Source of the DNA: Truepera sp965215315
GTDB taxonomy: Bacteria > Deinococcota > Deinococci > Deinococcales > Trueperaceae
Direction of reading: 5' to 3'
Assembly: GCA_965215315.1 (NCBI GenBank)
Contig: CBDCDB010000008.1
Span: 930,001-994,000 of the forward strand
DNA length: 64,000 nucleotides
Both the position numbers and the translations under genes were made by a program. Positions 41,817-49,703 of this stretch are shown piece after piece. The notes beneath the pieces are model-generated. The model ran no database searches. It saw only the letters and a list, made by a program, of their open reading frames with translations, and was not told where the DNA came from. Positions within the stretch are counted from its first letter, which is position 1, and each line of letters starts with the position of its first letter.

Positions 41817-42161
41817 TCAGAGACGCCATCGCTGAGGCTCGAGCTGAAAGGGCAGCCTTAGACGCATAGCGCAGTATAGCAGGTCAGCCTGGGCATACTG
41901 AGCCGTAAAACTCTGCGCTGACGCAGAACCCCGGTACGCGGCTTGACGGTCGGTGGTAACGCGCAGCGCAGCAAGCGTTTTGGCAAGGGTGATATAAGCG
42001 GCAGCGTAGGCAGTAACGTTCGTACGAAATTCCCGGATACAACTTAGAAACAGTGCGTGAGGATAGTGGGGCAGGGGTAAGCGTTGCAGGTCAGTTAGCC
42101 GCGCCGCTGCTGCGGTTTCTGTTGGTACGCCCCGCCCAACGGCACGCCGTAAACCTTGCAT
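41817..42161 (-). CDS. Uncharacterised protein, doubtful
   Basis: An open frame of 115-133 residues, rich in Ala, Leu and Arg. GTG 42218 gives a longer form and ATG 42161 a shorter one. I recognise no family. It overlaps the 5' end of the plus-strand pyrophosphorylase fragment, where a deletion joint probably lies. It may itself be a remnant or a chance frame, and the evidence is length and codon look only. Confidence 0.3.
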   Translation of the reverse strand: MQGLRRAVGRGVPTETAAAARLTDLQRLPLPHYPHALFLSCIREFRTNVTAYAAAYITLAKTLAALRVTTDRQAAYRGSASAQSFTAQYAQADLLYCAMRLRLPFQLEPQRWRL

Positions 42162-42671
42162 TCGCTCGAGGACGGCCAAGGCGCACTCGAGTTCGGCGCA
42201 GGGTCGGTTGCGATTCACCTGATTTCGGTGTCGTTCGCGCAGCGGCTCACTAAAGGTAAAGGGGACAGGCTCGAGCTACCCTTTCACCGGGCAGAAAAAG
42301 TTGTACCTTACATCGACCCGCTAACTGGCGAACGGGTGACGCCGGAGAAGCCGAACGCAGTGAAGCTCGAGCGCTTTATCTTCGACGCCCTGCCGCTCGC
42401 AGCGCATAGCATCATCTTAGAAACCGACCGGGCCGAGGAGTTTGCCCCCATCAAAAACGCTTCGGGCAGCGACTCGCCCGAAAGCAGCAAGAAGCTGCAG
42501 ACCCTGCGGGCGGCACGCTGGTTGGAAGCCAACGGCGTCAAGGTGCCCTATAAAAACGGTGAGGTGGACGCAGTGCTCGAGATCGGCCCGCTCACCGCAC
42601 TTTCAGCCGAAGACCTGGCAAACGTTGTCTTACCAGAAGCCATCGAACCGGGGGCGCAGCTGATTTTATAG
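42156..42671 (+). pseudogene. UDP-sugar pyrophosphorylase (UAP-type), C-terminal fragment
   Basis: The plus strand encodes ALEFGAGSVAIHLISVSFAQRL, LPFHRAEKVVPYIDP, PNAVKLERFIFDALPLA and EEFAPIKNASGSDSPESSKK, the C-terminal third of eukaryotic-type UDP-N-acetylglucosamine pyrophosphorylases and their bacterial relatives. The frame is closed by TAA at 42150 just upstream. The catalytic N-terminal domain with the LxGGxGTRLG loop is absent, so this is a 5'-deleted gene. A strong terminator follows. Confidence 0.8.
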
Positions 42672-42696
42672 GCCAGCAAACTGTTCGGAAGCAGAG

Positions 42697-42732
42697 CGGG
42701 GAGCTCACGAGTTCCCCGTACTGTTTTTTGTG
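42697..42732 (+). terminator. Rho-independent terminator after the pyrophosphorylase fragment
   Basis: A 9-pair stem (CGGGGAGCT pairing with AGTTCCCCG, one G-T) with a 4-base loop, followed by TACTGTTTTTT. It would have ended the original pyrophosphorylase transcript. Confidence 0.8.
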
Positions 42733-42766
42733 CGGCGTGTGTGATGGAGAAAACCTATAGACAAAA

Positions 42767-42784
42767 CCCCTACCGGAGTAGGGG
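42767..42784 (-). terminator. Terminator for the small membrane protein gene
   Basis: CCCCTAC and GTAGGGG (7 pairs) around CGGA. On the minus strand the stem is followed by TTTTG. It lies 23 bases after the stop of the gene at 42807. Confidence 0.65.
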
Positions 42785-42806
42785 CGAATGGGCGGGTGTT
42801 ACGGCC

Positions 42807-43004
42807 TTAGCTGACAGGTTTTACGGGCGGCGCTTCTTTGCTAGAAAAGGTAAAAGGAACCAGCTGCATCAGGTCCTTGTAGACGCCTTGCAGACTGACA
42901 CCTTGGTCGGACGTGAACGACCCACCGGTATCACTCGGTCTAGCTAGGGCGTACATAAAAACGGCGGCAAGAACAACTAATGTAACTGCAATTTGCTTTT
43001 TCAT
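42807..43004 (-). CDS. Small single-span membrane or exported protein
   Basis: 65 residues from ATG 43004, with AAGGAAG about 5 bases upstream. MKKQIAVTLVVLAAVFMYALARP is a signal-anchor or signal peptide, and the rest (SDTGGSFTSDQGVSLQGVYKDLMQLVPFTFSS) is polar. It ends before its own terminator. I do not recognise the family. A frame starting at 43028 would add eight residues but lacks a better ribosome site. Confidence 0.55.
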   Translation of the reverse strand: MKKQIAVTLVVLAAVFMYALARPSDTGGSFTSDQGVSLQGVYKDLMQLVPFTFSSKEAPPVKPVS

Positions 43005-43140
43005 AGTCTTCCTTTGTTGCTCGTGCAATCACGGCAAAGAGATGGGAGAGCGTAAGTTAAAAAGTAGGAGGGTAGAAAAAGGCTTAACTTATGTCTTTAA
43101 GGATATAGAAGTTTTTGCCGCACAGCTGTGGGATTTTGCC

Positions 43141-43965
43141 TAGAATGCGCAAGTGTGGAATTTTACGCAAAGAGCGTTTGCAGGCCGCTGTTTTAAGCAA
43201 CCTAGAAAGGCAAGGCACTAGCAAGCGCCTGGGCTTAGTGCGGAAAGTCCACCTCTACTTAGCGCCTATCTGAAAACCAGAGTAAGTCGTCTCAGCGATG
43301 ATTCTCTTGCATAGAAAGCACAGCTAAAGAAAGCGTTACAGGCGCACTTCCGCCACTCGCTAGGCACTGCCCTCTACCTACAAAAATTATGGTTAAAAGG
43401 TTTTGGGACAGCGCCCTAAGCAAAACTACCCGGTTGTAGCTGTCAGCCCAAGGTTGACGAGTCAGTACCGTAGTCGGCAAGAACGCAACAAGAGCGATCT
43501 GGTAGAGGCCGAGAATAGCGCCAAGGGTGCGCCAACCCTGAGCTGTTTGTTGCCCCACGACAAACGGTTGAAGAGCTTGAAAGCCTGACCCGGACGAGAG
43601 AAGCATTAGCTGAAACAGCTCACTGCCCACCGCTTGAGCTTACGAAGCACTGAGTTAGCAGCAGTACGTCAAGCGCTTGAAGCGGTTGCCAGTGGCCTTA
43701 CCGAGCAGATCAAAGCTTTAGAAGTAGTGCTAAAGACTTTGGTAATGACAACCGCAGGCTCAACCTCACTTTTCATATGATCACCCAAGTCCGGTTGCGC
43801 TGTCGCAGAGACGCCAAAGCCTATCTCGACAAAAAGTAGCAACAAGATAGACCCCGTCGTGCCGCCTCAAGATGCCTCAAAACCTATTTTGCTAGAGAGC
43901 TCTTCCGCTTTATGCCCCAAGCTACGCTGCAGCACCCCAAAAGGTGGCTTACCCCTTGTATACTA
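43141..43965 (+). pseudogene. IS110-family transposase remnant
   Basis: Fragments in changing frames match an IS110 transposase: YPVVAVSPRLTSQYRSRQERNKSDLVEAE (RuvC-like DEDD domain with its K-x-D-x-x-[DE]A), then TVEELESLTRTREALAETA, then RLSLRSTELAAVRQALEAVASGLTEQIKALE. The C-terminal Tnp20-like piece is DAKAYLDKK, a stop, then RCLKTYFARELFRFM. Several stops and frameshifts plus an internal deletion are present. The reading runs into dispersed repeat copy B at its 3' end. No functional DEDD/Ser product is possible. Confidence 0.7.
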
Positions 43966-44050
43966 AGCTCATCTGGTCGGAAACGCTCTGAGGAACCAAT
44001 TGCCGTCTGGCACGCACGTTCTAAGATGATGCTTGTATCACGCTCCTAGG
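43961..44050 (+). repeat. Dispersed repeat, copy B
   Basis: Contains CTGGTCGGAAACGCTCT (43973-43989) and GCACGCACGTT (about 44010-44020), the same two blocks at the same spacing as copy A, with weaker similarity on both sides. It adjoins the IS110 remnant, which may mark the element's end or be chance. Confidence 0.8.
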
Positions 44051-44239
44051 CAAACGCCAGTTGAAACAACTTACTCTTTGGGGTCGTCGTCGTCGCGGGG
44101 CAAAAGTGCGCCAAGTAGGGGGACACAACCGAACAAAACGATAGCCGTCACGATAATAAATAGAGTCCGAATACTTTCCATCTTAGCCTCTTTCTGAGCG
44201 CCGCCTTATTACGGGCAGCTAGGGACAGTTTACCGCGCT

Positions 44240-44563
44240 TCACGGTAGATAGAAGATGGGCTCGAGTTCACTCATCATCTCGTCTGCTGTAGCCCCACCG
44301 GGCAGTCTGACAAAAGGTGCCATCAGCGCCTGCCAACGACCATTTACTTCGCTGTCAACCATCTTCTCCTGTGCGTCGGCGAGTGAAACCGGCGTTTCGA
44401 AATAACCGAACAAGAGCCCATCCGGACGGATGAAGAGCGAGTAGTTGTGCCAGCCTGCGCGGGTGAGCGCAGCACGCATCTCCGGCCATACCTCTTGATG
44501 ATGGCGTTTATAAGCCTCTATTTTTTCCGGATGAACTTGTAAGGTAAAGCCGACGCGGTTCAT
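44240..44563 (-). CDS. rhaM: L-rhamnose mutarotase
   Basis: 107 residues from ATG 44563 (MNRVGFTLQVHPEKIEAYKRHHQEVWPEMRAAL). The family residues Tyr/His in AYKRHHQEVWPEM and GWHNYSLFI, the FGYFET segment, and the C-terminal Trp-rich and Glu-rich end are present. It interconverts the anomers of L-rhamnose or a related deoxy sugar. It is a single gene here; no rhamnose kinase or isomerase is nearby. A strong terminator hairpin precedes it, so expression may be conditional. Confidence 0.9.
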   Translation of the reverse strand: MNRVGFTLQVHPEKIEAYKRHHQEVWPEMRAALTRAGWHNYSLFIRPDGLLFGYFETPVSLADAQEKMVDSEVNGRWQALMAPFVRLPGGATADEMMSELEPIFYLP

Positions 44564-44596
44564 ACCGTGTAAGCATAACCCAGACGATCGTCGGCA

Positions 44597-44629
44597 CGAA
44601 AAAACCCTGCAAGTCCCCACTTGCAGGGT
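44597..44629 (-). terminator. Strong hairpin-T terminator upstream of rhaM
   Basis: A perfect 11-base stem (ACCCTGCAAGT / ACTTGCAGGGT) with a CCCC loop, followed on the minus strand by six T. It lies 34 bases before the rhaM start, after a TATAAT box. It may end a short RNA or act as an attenuator for rhaM. Confidence 0.8.
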
Positions 44630-44902
44630 GTACAGCGGCGCAACCGGCCAAGGTATGTCCGCAACACCCATTATAGAACTGCAAGGGATTTTTACGGGTT
44701 ATCGCGCACAACGGGGCTCGAGGATAGCCGGAGAACTCTCTGTAAGAGGCATCCTTCACAAGTAGAAATCTATCACCTCAGTTGTTGTGGCATTTCCAAG
44801 TGATAATGCACCGTTTCTCCGCAGATATCATCTCTTGGGGACGCGTGCCAAACGGCATTTTCCAAAGCGAGCGCGTCCCTGTGCAGAGCTTCGTACAAGC
44901 AA

Positions 44903-44921
44903 ACCAGCTGCTACCTGCTAT
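44903..44921 (+). repeat. Dispersed repeat, copy E (core)
   Basis: The core ACCAGCTGCTACCTGCTAT differs by one base from copy A read on its minus strand. CAGAGC lies 15-20 bases upstream, as in copy D. The wider flanks are diverged. Confidence 0.6.
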
Positions 44922-44928
44922 TTCGAAC

Positions 44929-44964
44929 AAAACAAACCCCCGCTCAGCGTAAGGCCGAGCAGGG
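44929..44964 (-). terminator. Terminator of the MoxR-DinB-VWA operon
   Basis: On the minus strand CCC(T)GCTC pairs with GAGC(G)GGG around an 11-base loop, followed by TTTGTTTTG. It lies about 26 bases after the VWA gene stop. Confidence 0.6.
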
Positions 44965-44989
44965 TTACTGCGTCCCGAAATATACAGGT

Positions 44990-46246
44990 CTAGTTGACGG
45001 TTTTCGTCCGCTTCGACTGAAAATCTTGCAGCACGTAGCGCCCAATCGTGTGCGGCGTCGTAAAGTACGCTTTACCCTGCGTCATCGCCGAAACGCGCTG
45101 CACGAAGGCGATAAGTTCGGGGTCGCGGGCCAGCATGAAGGTGTTGATTTGAATCCCTTGGCGGCGACAGTTACCAACCTCACGGAGCGTTTCACCCAAC
45201 ACCATCGGGTCGAGGCCGTAGGCATTTTTGTAAACTCTGCCGTTCGGTAAGGTAATCGCCGAGGGTTTCCCGTCGGTAATCATCACAATCTGTTTCATGT
45301 CCTTGTTCTGCCGTTTGAGCATCTTTTGCGCCAACCGTAAACCTTCAGCGGTATTGGTATGATACGGCCCGACCTGTGCCTGGGCAAGTTTGGCTAAAGG
45401 CAATTCTTCGGCAGAGTTGTGAAACAGAGCAAACTGAATTGTGTCGCCTCGGTATTGTGTCTGAATCATGTGGGCTAAAGCGAGCGCTACCTGTTTGGCG
45501 GGGGTAAAGCGGTCTTCCCCGTAAAGAATCATCGAGTGCGAACAGTCGAGCAGGACGACCGTAGCCGCCGACGAGTTGTATTCAGTTTGAACGACCTCGA
45601 GGTCGCCATATTGCAGATCAAAAGAACCATCATCTTTAAGACCGTGTTTGGCGGCATTTTTGAACGTCTGCGCCACGTCCATATTGATGGTGTCACCAAA
45701 CTCGTAGGGTTTGGACTCCGCTGACGATTCGACGCCGGTCGTCTGAAACTTCGTCTCGTGCGCACCGACCGACGAACGCCCTGCCCCGCCGAGCACATCT
45801 TTAAGCGTACGGTAGCCCAAAAAGTCGATGGCTTTATTTGTCAGCTCGAACTTGACCTGACCGGGGTCGCGGTCGGGGCCTCCTCCGCCCTGTCCGGGAT
45901 TGTTCGGGTTGCGCTCTTCGCCGTCATCCTCGCTCGGTTTGAGGTAGCCTTCGCGCTCGAGCCGTTGCGCCAACTCCTTTACAGCCTCGCCGAGGGGTGA
46001 ATCCATCCAGTTTTCGGCGTTCATCGCCCCTTCGATCATCTCATCGCTGACAAGTTCATTGTTGATTAACGCCTCAGCGATCGCGTCGTACAGGTCTTGC
46101 ATCGACTGCTGATAATTTGGGTCGGGATCCCAGGGATTTCGCTGATAGCCCGATTCCATAAGCCGGTCTTGGAGCATCTTCATCAGCTCGCTCATATCGA
46201 GGTCGTCCAGGGTCGCTTCGTATTTACTGTAACGGGTGGTGGGCAT
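44990..46246 (-). CDS. VWA-domain protein (CoxE/chelatase-D-like)
   Basis: 418 residues. The C-terminal von Willebrand A domain has the MIDAS motif VVLLDCSHSMILYGEDRFTPAKQVALAL (D-x-S-x-S), NTAEGLRLAQKMLKRQ with the Thr position, and IVMITDGKPSA. The N-terminal half is acidic and helical, with a Gly/Pro/Asn linker (EERNPNNPGQGGGGPDRDPGQ). Such proteins pair with MoxR-type AAA+ ATPases, like the one 0.5 kb upstream, in metal-insertion or complex-remodelling systems. No membrane segment. Confidence 0.85.
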   Translation of the reverse strand: MPTTRYSKYEATLDDLDMSELMKMLQDRLMESGYQRNPWDPDPNYQQSMQDLYDAIAEALINNELVSDEMIEGAMNAENWMDSPLGEAVKELAQRLEREGYLKPSEDDGEERNPNNPGQGGGGPDRDPGQVKFELTNKAIDFLGYRTLKDVLGGAGRSSVGAHETKFQTTGVESSAESKPYEFGDTINMDVAQTFKNAAKHGLKDDGSFDLQYGDLEVVQTEYNSSAATVVLLDCSHSMILYGEDRFTPAKQVALALAHMIQTQYRGDTIQFALFHNSAEELPLAKLAQAQVGPYHTNTAEGLRLAQKMLKRQNKDMKQIVMITDGKPSAITLPNGRVYKNAYGLDPMVLGETLREVGNCRRQGIQINTFMLARDPELIAFVQRVSAMTQGKAYFTTPHTIGRYVLQDFQSKRTKTVN

Positions 46247-46254
46247 AGGCTCTC

Positions 46255-46716
46255 CTAGCTGACAGGCTTGTTGAGTTCTTTCTCGAGGTAGATCAGCTGA
46301 CCGACGTGCAGCCGAAGATGGGTGAGGCAGTTTAAGATTTCACTGTAGCGGTTTTCAGCTCGGAGCGACGTATCAGCTACGCTCCAGCTCTCATCCGTTT
46401 GAGCCTCGACAGTCGTGACGACCATCTTCACCGCGTCACCGAACGCTTGAAGCACGAAATCTTTGGACGGTTTAGACGTATCGGTAAATTCACGCTCGCG
46501 GTCACGTACATAACCCGTCTCGACAATTTGTGCGCCAATAAAGTGGTTCAAGTTACCGGTCAGGTGCAGTACTAGGTGGCCAAAACTATTGCCATAAGGA
46601 TAGGGCTTCGTCCAAAACTGCTCGTCAGAAAGCCCTGCTGACAGGCCGTAGACGCGCTCAGCGTAGCCTCGATACGCGTCAACAAAAGTTTTAGAAACCG
46701 TAACCGATAGACTCAT
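46255..46716 (-). CDS. DinB-family protein
   Basis: 153 residues of the DinB/YfiT four-helix fold. It has FVDAYRGYAERVYGLSAGLSDEQFWTKPYPYGNSFGHLVLHLTGNLNHFIGAQI and a C-terminal HLRLHVGQLIYLEKEL. Candidate metal His are in FGHLVLHLTGNLNH and HLRLHVGQ, fitting the three-His site. It may be a metal-dependent thiol transferase. It is transcribed between a MoxR-type ATPase and a VWA protein. Confidence 0.85.
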   Translation of the reverse strand: MSLSVTVSKTFVDAYRGYAERVYGLSAGLSDEQFWTKPYPYGNSFGHLVLHLTGNLNHFIGAQIVETGYVRDREREFTDTSKPSKDFVLQAFGDAVKMVVTTVEAQTDESWSVADTSLRAENRYSEILNCLTHLRLHVGQLIYLEKELNKPVS

Positions 46717-46731
46717 CTTAGTTCACCCAGC

Positions 46732-48177
46732 CTAGTTCCAACGCTGCCTCGTCGGACGCGCCATATCGGGTTCGGCGGCGCTGTAACCGCGCTCTTCGCT
46801 ACGCGCTACCTGCTTGCGGGCGTAGAGACCCTCGAGGATAAACTCGGCAGCGACAGCCACGTCTTGCGGGTTACGGCTGCTGGAGAGTTCGCGGGCGGCT
46901 CCGACGAGGCCCGGTACTTGCTCAAAGACACTGACAAGCTGCGCGGTCGGTACTTCGTCCGGCACTTTAAGGTTGTTGTCAGCCTCGAAGTAATCGGTAA
47001 TTTCCGCAGTTTCGGCGTTGACGGCGCGGCGGCTGTAGACCTGCCCGATGGCGCGGCGCACGATGTCTTTGGCAACCGCTTCACCGCCTTTAAGTTCACC
47101 TTCGTACTCGAGCTCGAGCTTTCCCGTTACCGCGCCGAGTGCGCCGTAAAGGTCGGTCACGCGGGCAATCGGCTGCTCTTCACCCAAAATATAAGCGCGG
47201 CGTTCGGCGTTGCTGACGATATTCTCCAACAAGCTGATAGGCAACCGCTGTGAAACCCCAGAGTGCTTGTCCACACGGGAATCGTCGCGGGCGACAAACG
47301 CCACTTCTTCGGCGATTTCGGCGACAAAATCCGGTACGTTGACCTCTTGCTCGCGGTCTGTCCACGCCTCTTGCGCCGTGATCGCCATGCCCTCTTCGAC
47401 CGTCGCCGGATAGTGCGTTCGGACTTCGGAGCCCACGCGGTCTTTGAGTGGCGTGATAATTTTGCCGCGGGCCGTGTAGTCTTCTGGGTTTGCCGAAAAG
47501 ACGAGCATCACATCAAGTGGCAGCCGAATCGGGTAGCCCTTAATCTGCACGTCGCCCTCTTGCATGATGTTAAAGAGTGCAACCTGCACCTTGCCGGAAA
47601 GGTCGGGCAGTTCGTTCATCGAAAAGATGCCGCGGTTGGCCCTCGGCAACAGGCCGTAAAGGATGCTCCGCTCGTCGCCTAAGGGCACGCCGAGTTTGGC
47701 AGCTTTGATCGGGTCAACGTCGCCGATGATGTCGGCAACCGTGACGTCGGGCGTCGCCAGTTTTTCGATGTAGCGGGCGTCTTTGGGCAGCCACGCGATA
47801 CGGGCGTCGTCACCTTGTTCGGCGATGATGCGCTTGCCTTCGCCGCTGATAGGCGCAAAAGGGTCGTCGTTAAGTTCGCTGTCGGCCAGAACCGGGATTT
47901 CCAGATCTAACAGGTCGGTCAGTTGCCGCAATATACGGGTTTTGGCCTGACCGCGCAGCCCCAGCAAGATAAAGTTATGGCGGCTCAAAATGGCGTTGAC
48001 AATTTGCGGCGTAACGGTCGTTTCGTAGCCGACAATGCCGGGAAATACCGGGCGATGTTCGCGCAGGCGGCAGATGAGGTTATCGCGGAGTTCTTGTTTG
48101 ACGCTGCGGCCTGACTTGGTGGCCCAGGGGGTCGCGCGAAGCTCACCTAAAGTTGTCACGTTTGCTGTTTTCGTCAC
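46732..48177 (-). CDS. MoxR/Mg-chelatase-I-like AAA+ ATPase
   Basis: 481 residues from GTG 48177, which has GGGAG about 5 bases upstream; the frame opens further upstream but enters the cinA promoter region. Walker A is LLGLRGQAKTRILRQL, the Walker B region reads RGIFSMNELPDLSGKVQVALFNIMQEG with MNE in place of the usual DE pair, and VFSANPEDYTARGKIITPLKDRVGSEVRTHYP is the sensor/Arg-finger segment. It is the partner of the VWA protein in the same operon. The substrate complex is unknown. Confidence 0.87.
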   Translation of the reverse strand: MTKTANVTTLGELRATPWATKSGRSVKQELRDNLICRLREHRPVFPGIVGYETTVTPQIVNAILSRHNFILLGLRGQAKTRILRQLTDLLDLEIPVLADSELNDDPFAPISGEGKRIIAEQGDDARIAWLPKDARYIEKLATPDVTVADIIGDVDPIKAAKLGVPLGDERSILYGLLPRANRGIFSMNELPDLSGKVQVALFNIMQEGDVQIKGYPIRLPLDVMLVFSANPEDYTARGKIITPLKDRVGSEVRTHYPATVEEGMAITAQEAWTDREQEVNVPDFVAEIAEEVAFVARDDSRVDKHSGVSQRLPISLLENIVSNAERRAYILGEEQPIARVTDLYGALGAVTGKLELEYEGELKGGEAVAKDIVRRAIGQVYSRRAVNAETAEITDYFEADNNLKVPDEVPTAQLVSVFEQVPGLVGAARELSSSRNPQDVAVAAEFILEGLYARKQVARSEERGYSAAEPDMARPTRQRWN

Positions 48178-48298
48178 GGGGTCTCCCAACTGTGAGTAAA
48201 AGGATTTAAGCGTAGCGTTAAGGTCACTGAAGGTATGGTACCACCGCGTCCCCAGGGCTTTATGTATGGGGGGGCCGCAATTGTCCTCGTAAAATCTG

Positions 48299-48324
48299 TA
48301 CAACTTGCGCAACTTGCAGTTGTA
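48299..48324. promoter_or_regulatory. Inverted repeat between the MoxR operon and cinA-recA
   Basis: TACAACT and AGTTGTA (7-base arms) around 12 bases that contain a tandem CAACTTGC. It lies about 120 bases before each of the two divergent genes. It does not match the Deinococcus radiation/desiccation motif. It may be the site of an SOS-type or other repressor. Confidence 0.4.
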
Positions 48325-48424
48325 TAACCTGCACCGCGTGGGCAAAGAGAGACTCGAGCGTTACACCACCTTTTCGCAAGACAGCGCGCTCTTAAGCGCC
48401 TGCGCCGCTTGTATGCTAAGCGGT

Positions 48425-49669
48425 ATGATTGCAGAACTCCTAAGCGTCGGAACTGAACTTTTACTCGGCGAAATTGTCGATACCAACAGCGCCTTTTTAG
48501 CTGCTGACCTGGCCCGCCGGGGCGTCGACATCTTGTGGTCGCAGCGCGTCGGGGATAATCTCGGGCGCGTCAAGCTGGCGTTGGAAAGCGCTTTGGAACG
48601 CAGCGACGTGGTGATTATGTGCGGCGGTCTCGGCCCGACCGACGACGACCTGACCCGTGAGGCGATCTCCGCCGTCGTCGGCGAGACGCCTGAAGTCGAC
48701 GCCGAACTAGAGAACGTCTTACGTGAACGCTTTATGGCCTACGGAATGCGCGAGTTTCCCGAAAAGAACCTCAAGCAGGCGTGGCTGATCCCCTCAGCTG
48801 AAGCGCTTCCCAACCCGCAGGGCACCGCGCCAGGGTGGTTTGTCAGGACGGAGAGAAACGAGCAGACCAAATGGCTGATTGCGTTGCCGGGGCCGCCGCG
48901 CGAACTCAAACCGATGTGGTTGGACGAAGCGGCTAGGCGGCTCGAGCTTCCCCCCGCCGCGCTGTACAGCAAAACGTTTAAGACGCACAACATCGGCGAG
49001 TCAACCGTCGCTGAGCGGCTCGGCAGCTTGACCGACGGGGCTAACCCAAGCGTGGCGACCTACGCCAAACGCGACGGCGTACAGGTGCGCGTCGCTGCCA
49101 AAGCTGACACACCCGAAGCGGCAAAGGCTCAGGCTGCCGAGGTCGAGGGCCAGGTGCGCGGTCTAATCGCCGACAAACTCTGGGGTGAAGACGACGACGA
49201 ACTCGCCGCCGTTATCTTGGACAAGCTGAAAACAGAGGGGCAAACGCTCGCTACGATGGAGTCCCTGACCGGCGGGTTGTTAGGTGATCTGCTCACCTCG
49301 GTGCCGGGTGCGTCGGCGGCGTATGAGGGCGGCGTGGTAGCGTACAACGTGCAGCAGAAGGCAGTTTTTGGTGTACCTGAAACGCTTTTACGGGCGCACG
49401 GCGCAGTCTCTCCGGAAACCGCCCTGGCGATGGCAGAGGCCGCCGCAAAGCAGTTTTCAAGCAGTTATGGGTTGGCGACAACGGGGGTAGCCGGGCCGGA
49501 GGGTAGCGAGGAGAAGCCCGTCGGTGAACTTCACCTCGCGGTTTTTCGGCGTTCTGGCAGTGCGACGAAAGTGCGCAGCTTGCAGCTTCCGCCCTTGGAG
49601 CGCAACTGGGTACGGGAACGCGCGGCTTTTGCGGCGCTTTCACTGCTCTGGGCGGTGCTTAACGCTTAG
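48425..49669 (+). CDS. cinA: CinA, nicotinamide-nucleotide amidohydrolase
   Basis: 414 residues from ATG 48425 (MIAELLSVGTELLLGEIVDTNSAFLAADLA); an upstream extension has no family similarity. The N-terminal MoaB-like pyrophosphatase domain has MCGGLGPTDDDLTREAISAV and LPGPPRELKPMW. The C-terminal amidase domain has ATMESLTGGLLGDLLTSVPGASAAYEGGVVAYN with the catalytic Ser and the following Gly-Gly, and GVAGPEG. It recycles NMN made during DNA ligation. Linkage to recA is common in Deinococcota and other groups. Confidence 0.93.
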   Translation: MIAELLSVGTELLLGEIVDTNSAFLAADLARRGVDILWSQRVGDNLGRVKLALESALERSDVVIMCGGLGPTDDDLTREAISAVVGETPEVDAELENVLRERFMAYGMREFPEKNLKQAWLIPSAEALPNPQGTAPGWFVRTERNEQTKWLIALPGPPRELKPMWLDEAARRLELPPAALYSKTFKTHNIGESTVAERLGSLTDGANPSVATYAKRDGVQVRVAAKADTPEAAKAQAAEVEGQVRGLIADKLWGEDDDELAAVILDKLKTEGQTLATMESLTGGLLGDLLTSVPGASAAYEGGVVAYNVQQKAVFGVPETLLRAHGAVSPETALAMAEAAAKQFSSSYGLATTGVAGPEGSEEKPVGELHLAVFRRSGSATKVRSLQLPPLERNWVRERAAFAALSLLWAVLNA

Positions 49670-49703
49670 ATATTACTAATGACATGACTTTTTAGGAGAC
49701 GAT

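Larger units (their letters stand above)
44564..44989. other. Structured spacer between rhaM and the VWA operon
   Basis: Noncoding. It contains, on the minus strand, a TATAAT box near 44666 leading into a strong terminator (44597-44629), a hairpin with arms GGGACGCG/CGCGTCCC (44838-44845 and 44872-44879) enclosing an inner TGCC/GGCA stem, and repeat copy E (44903-44921). No frame with coding signs was seen. A small RNA is possible but unproven. Confidence 0.5.

Noticed and set aside
43236..43256. GCGGAAAGTCCACC resembles the conserved GGAAAGTCC of RNase P RNA
   Set aside because: The rest of the expected P RNA core was not seen, and the site lies in the IS110 remnant region. Chance match.
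43292..43630. 112-residue minus-strand frame with hydrophobic content
   Set aside because: It is antisense to the IS110 remnant, whose plus-strand translation matches a known family.
48178..48345. Longer N-terminus of the MoxR-like ATPase
   Set aside because: It runs across the intergenic region; GTG 48177 has a ribosome site and the family length.
48178..48424. Deinococcus radiation/desiccation motif (TTATGTCATTGACATAA-like) near cinA-recA
   Set aside because: No match on either strand; only the TACAACT...AGTTGTA repeat is present.
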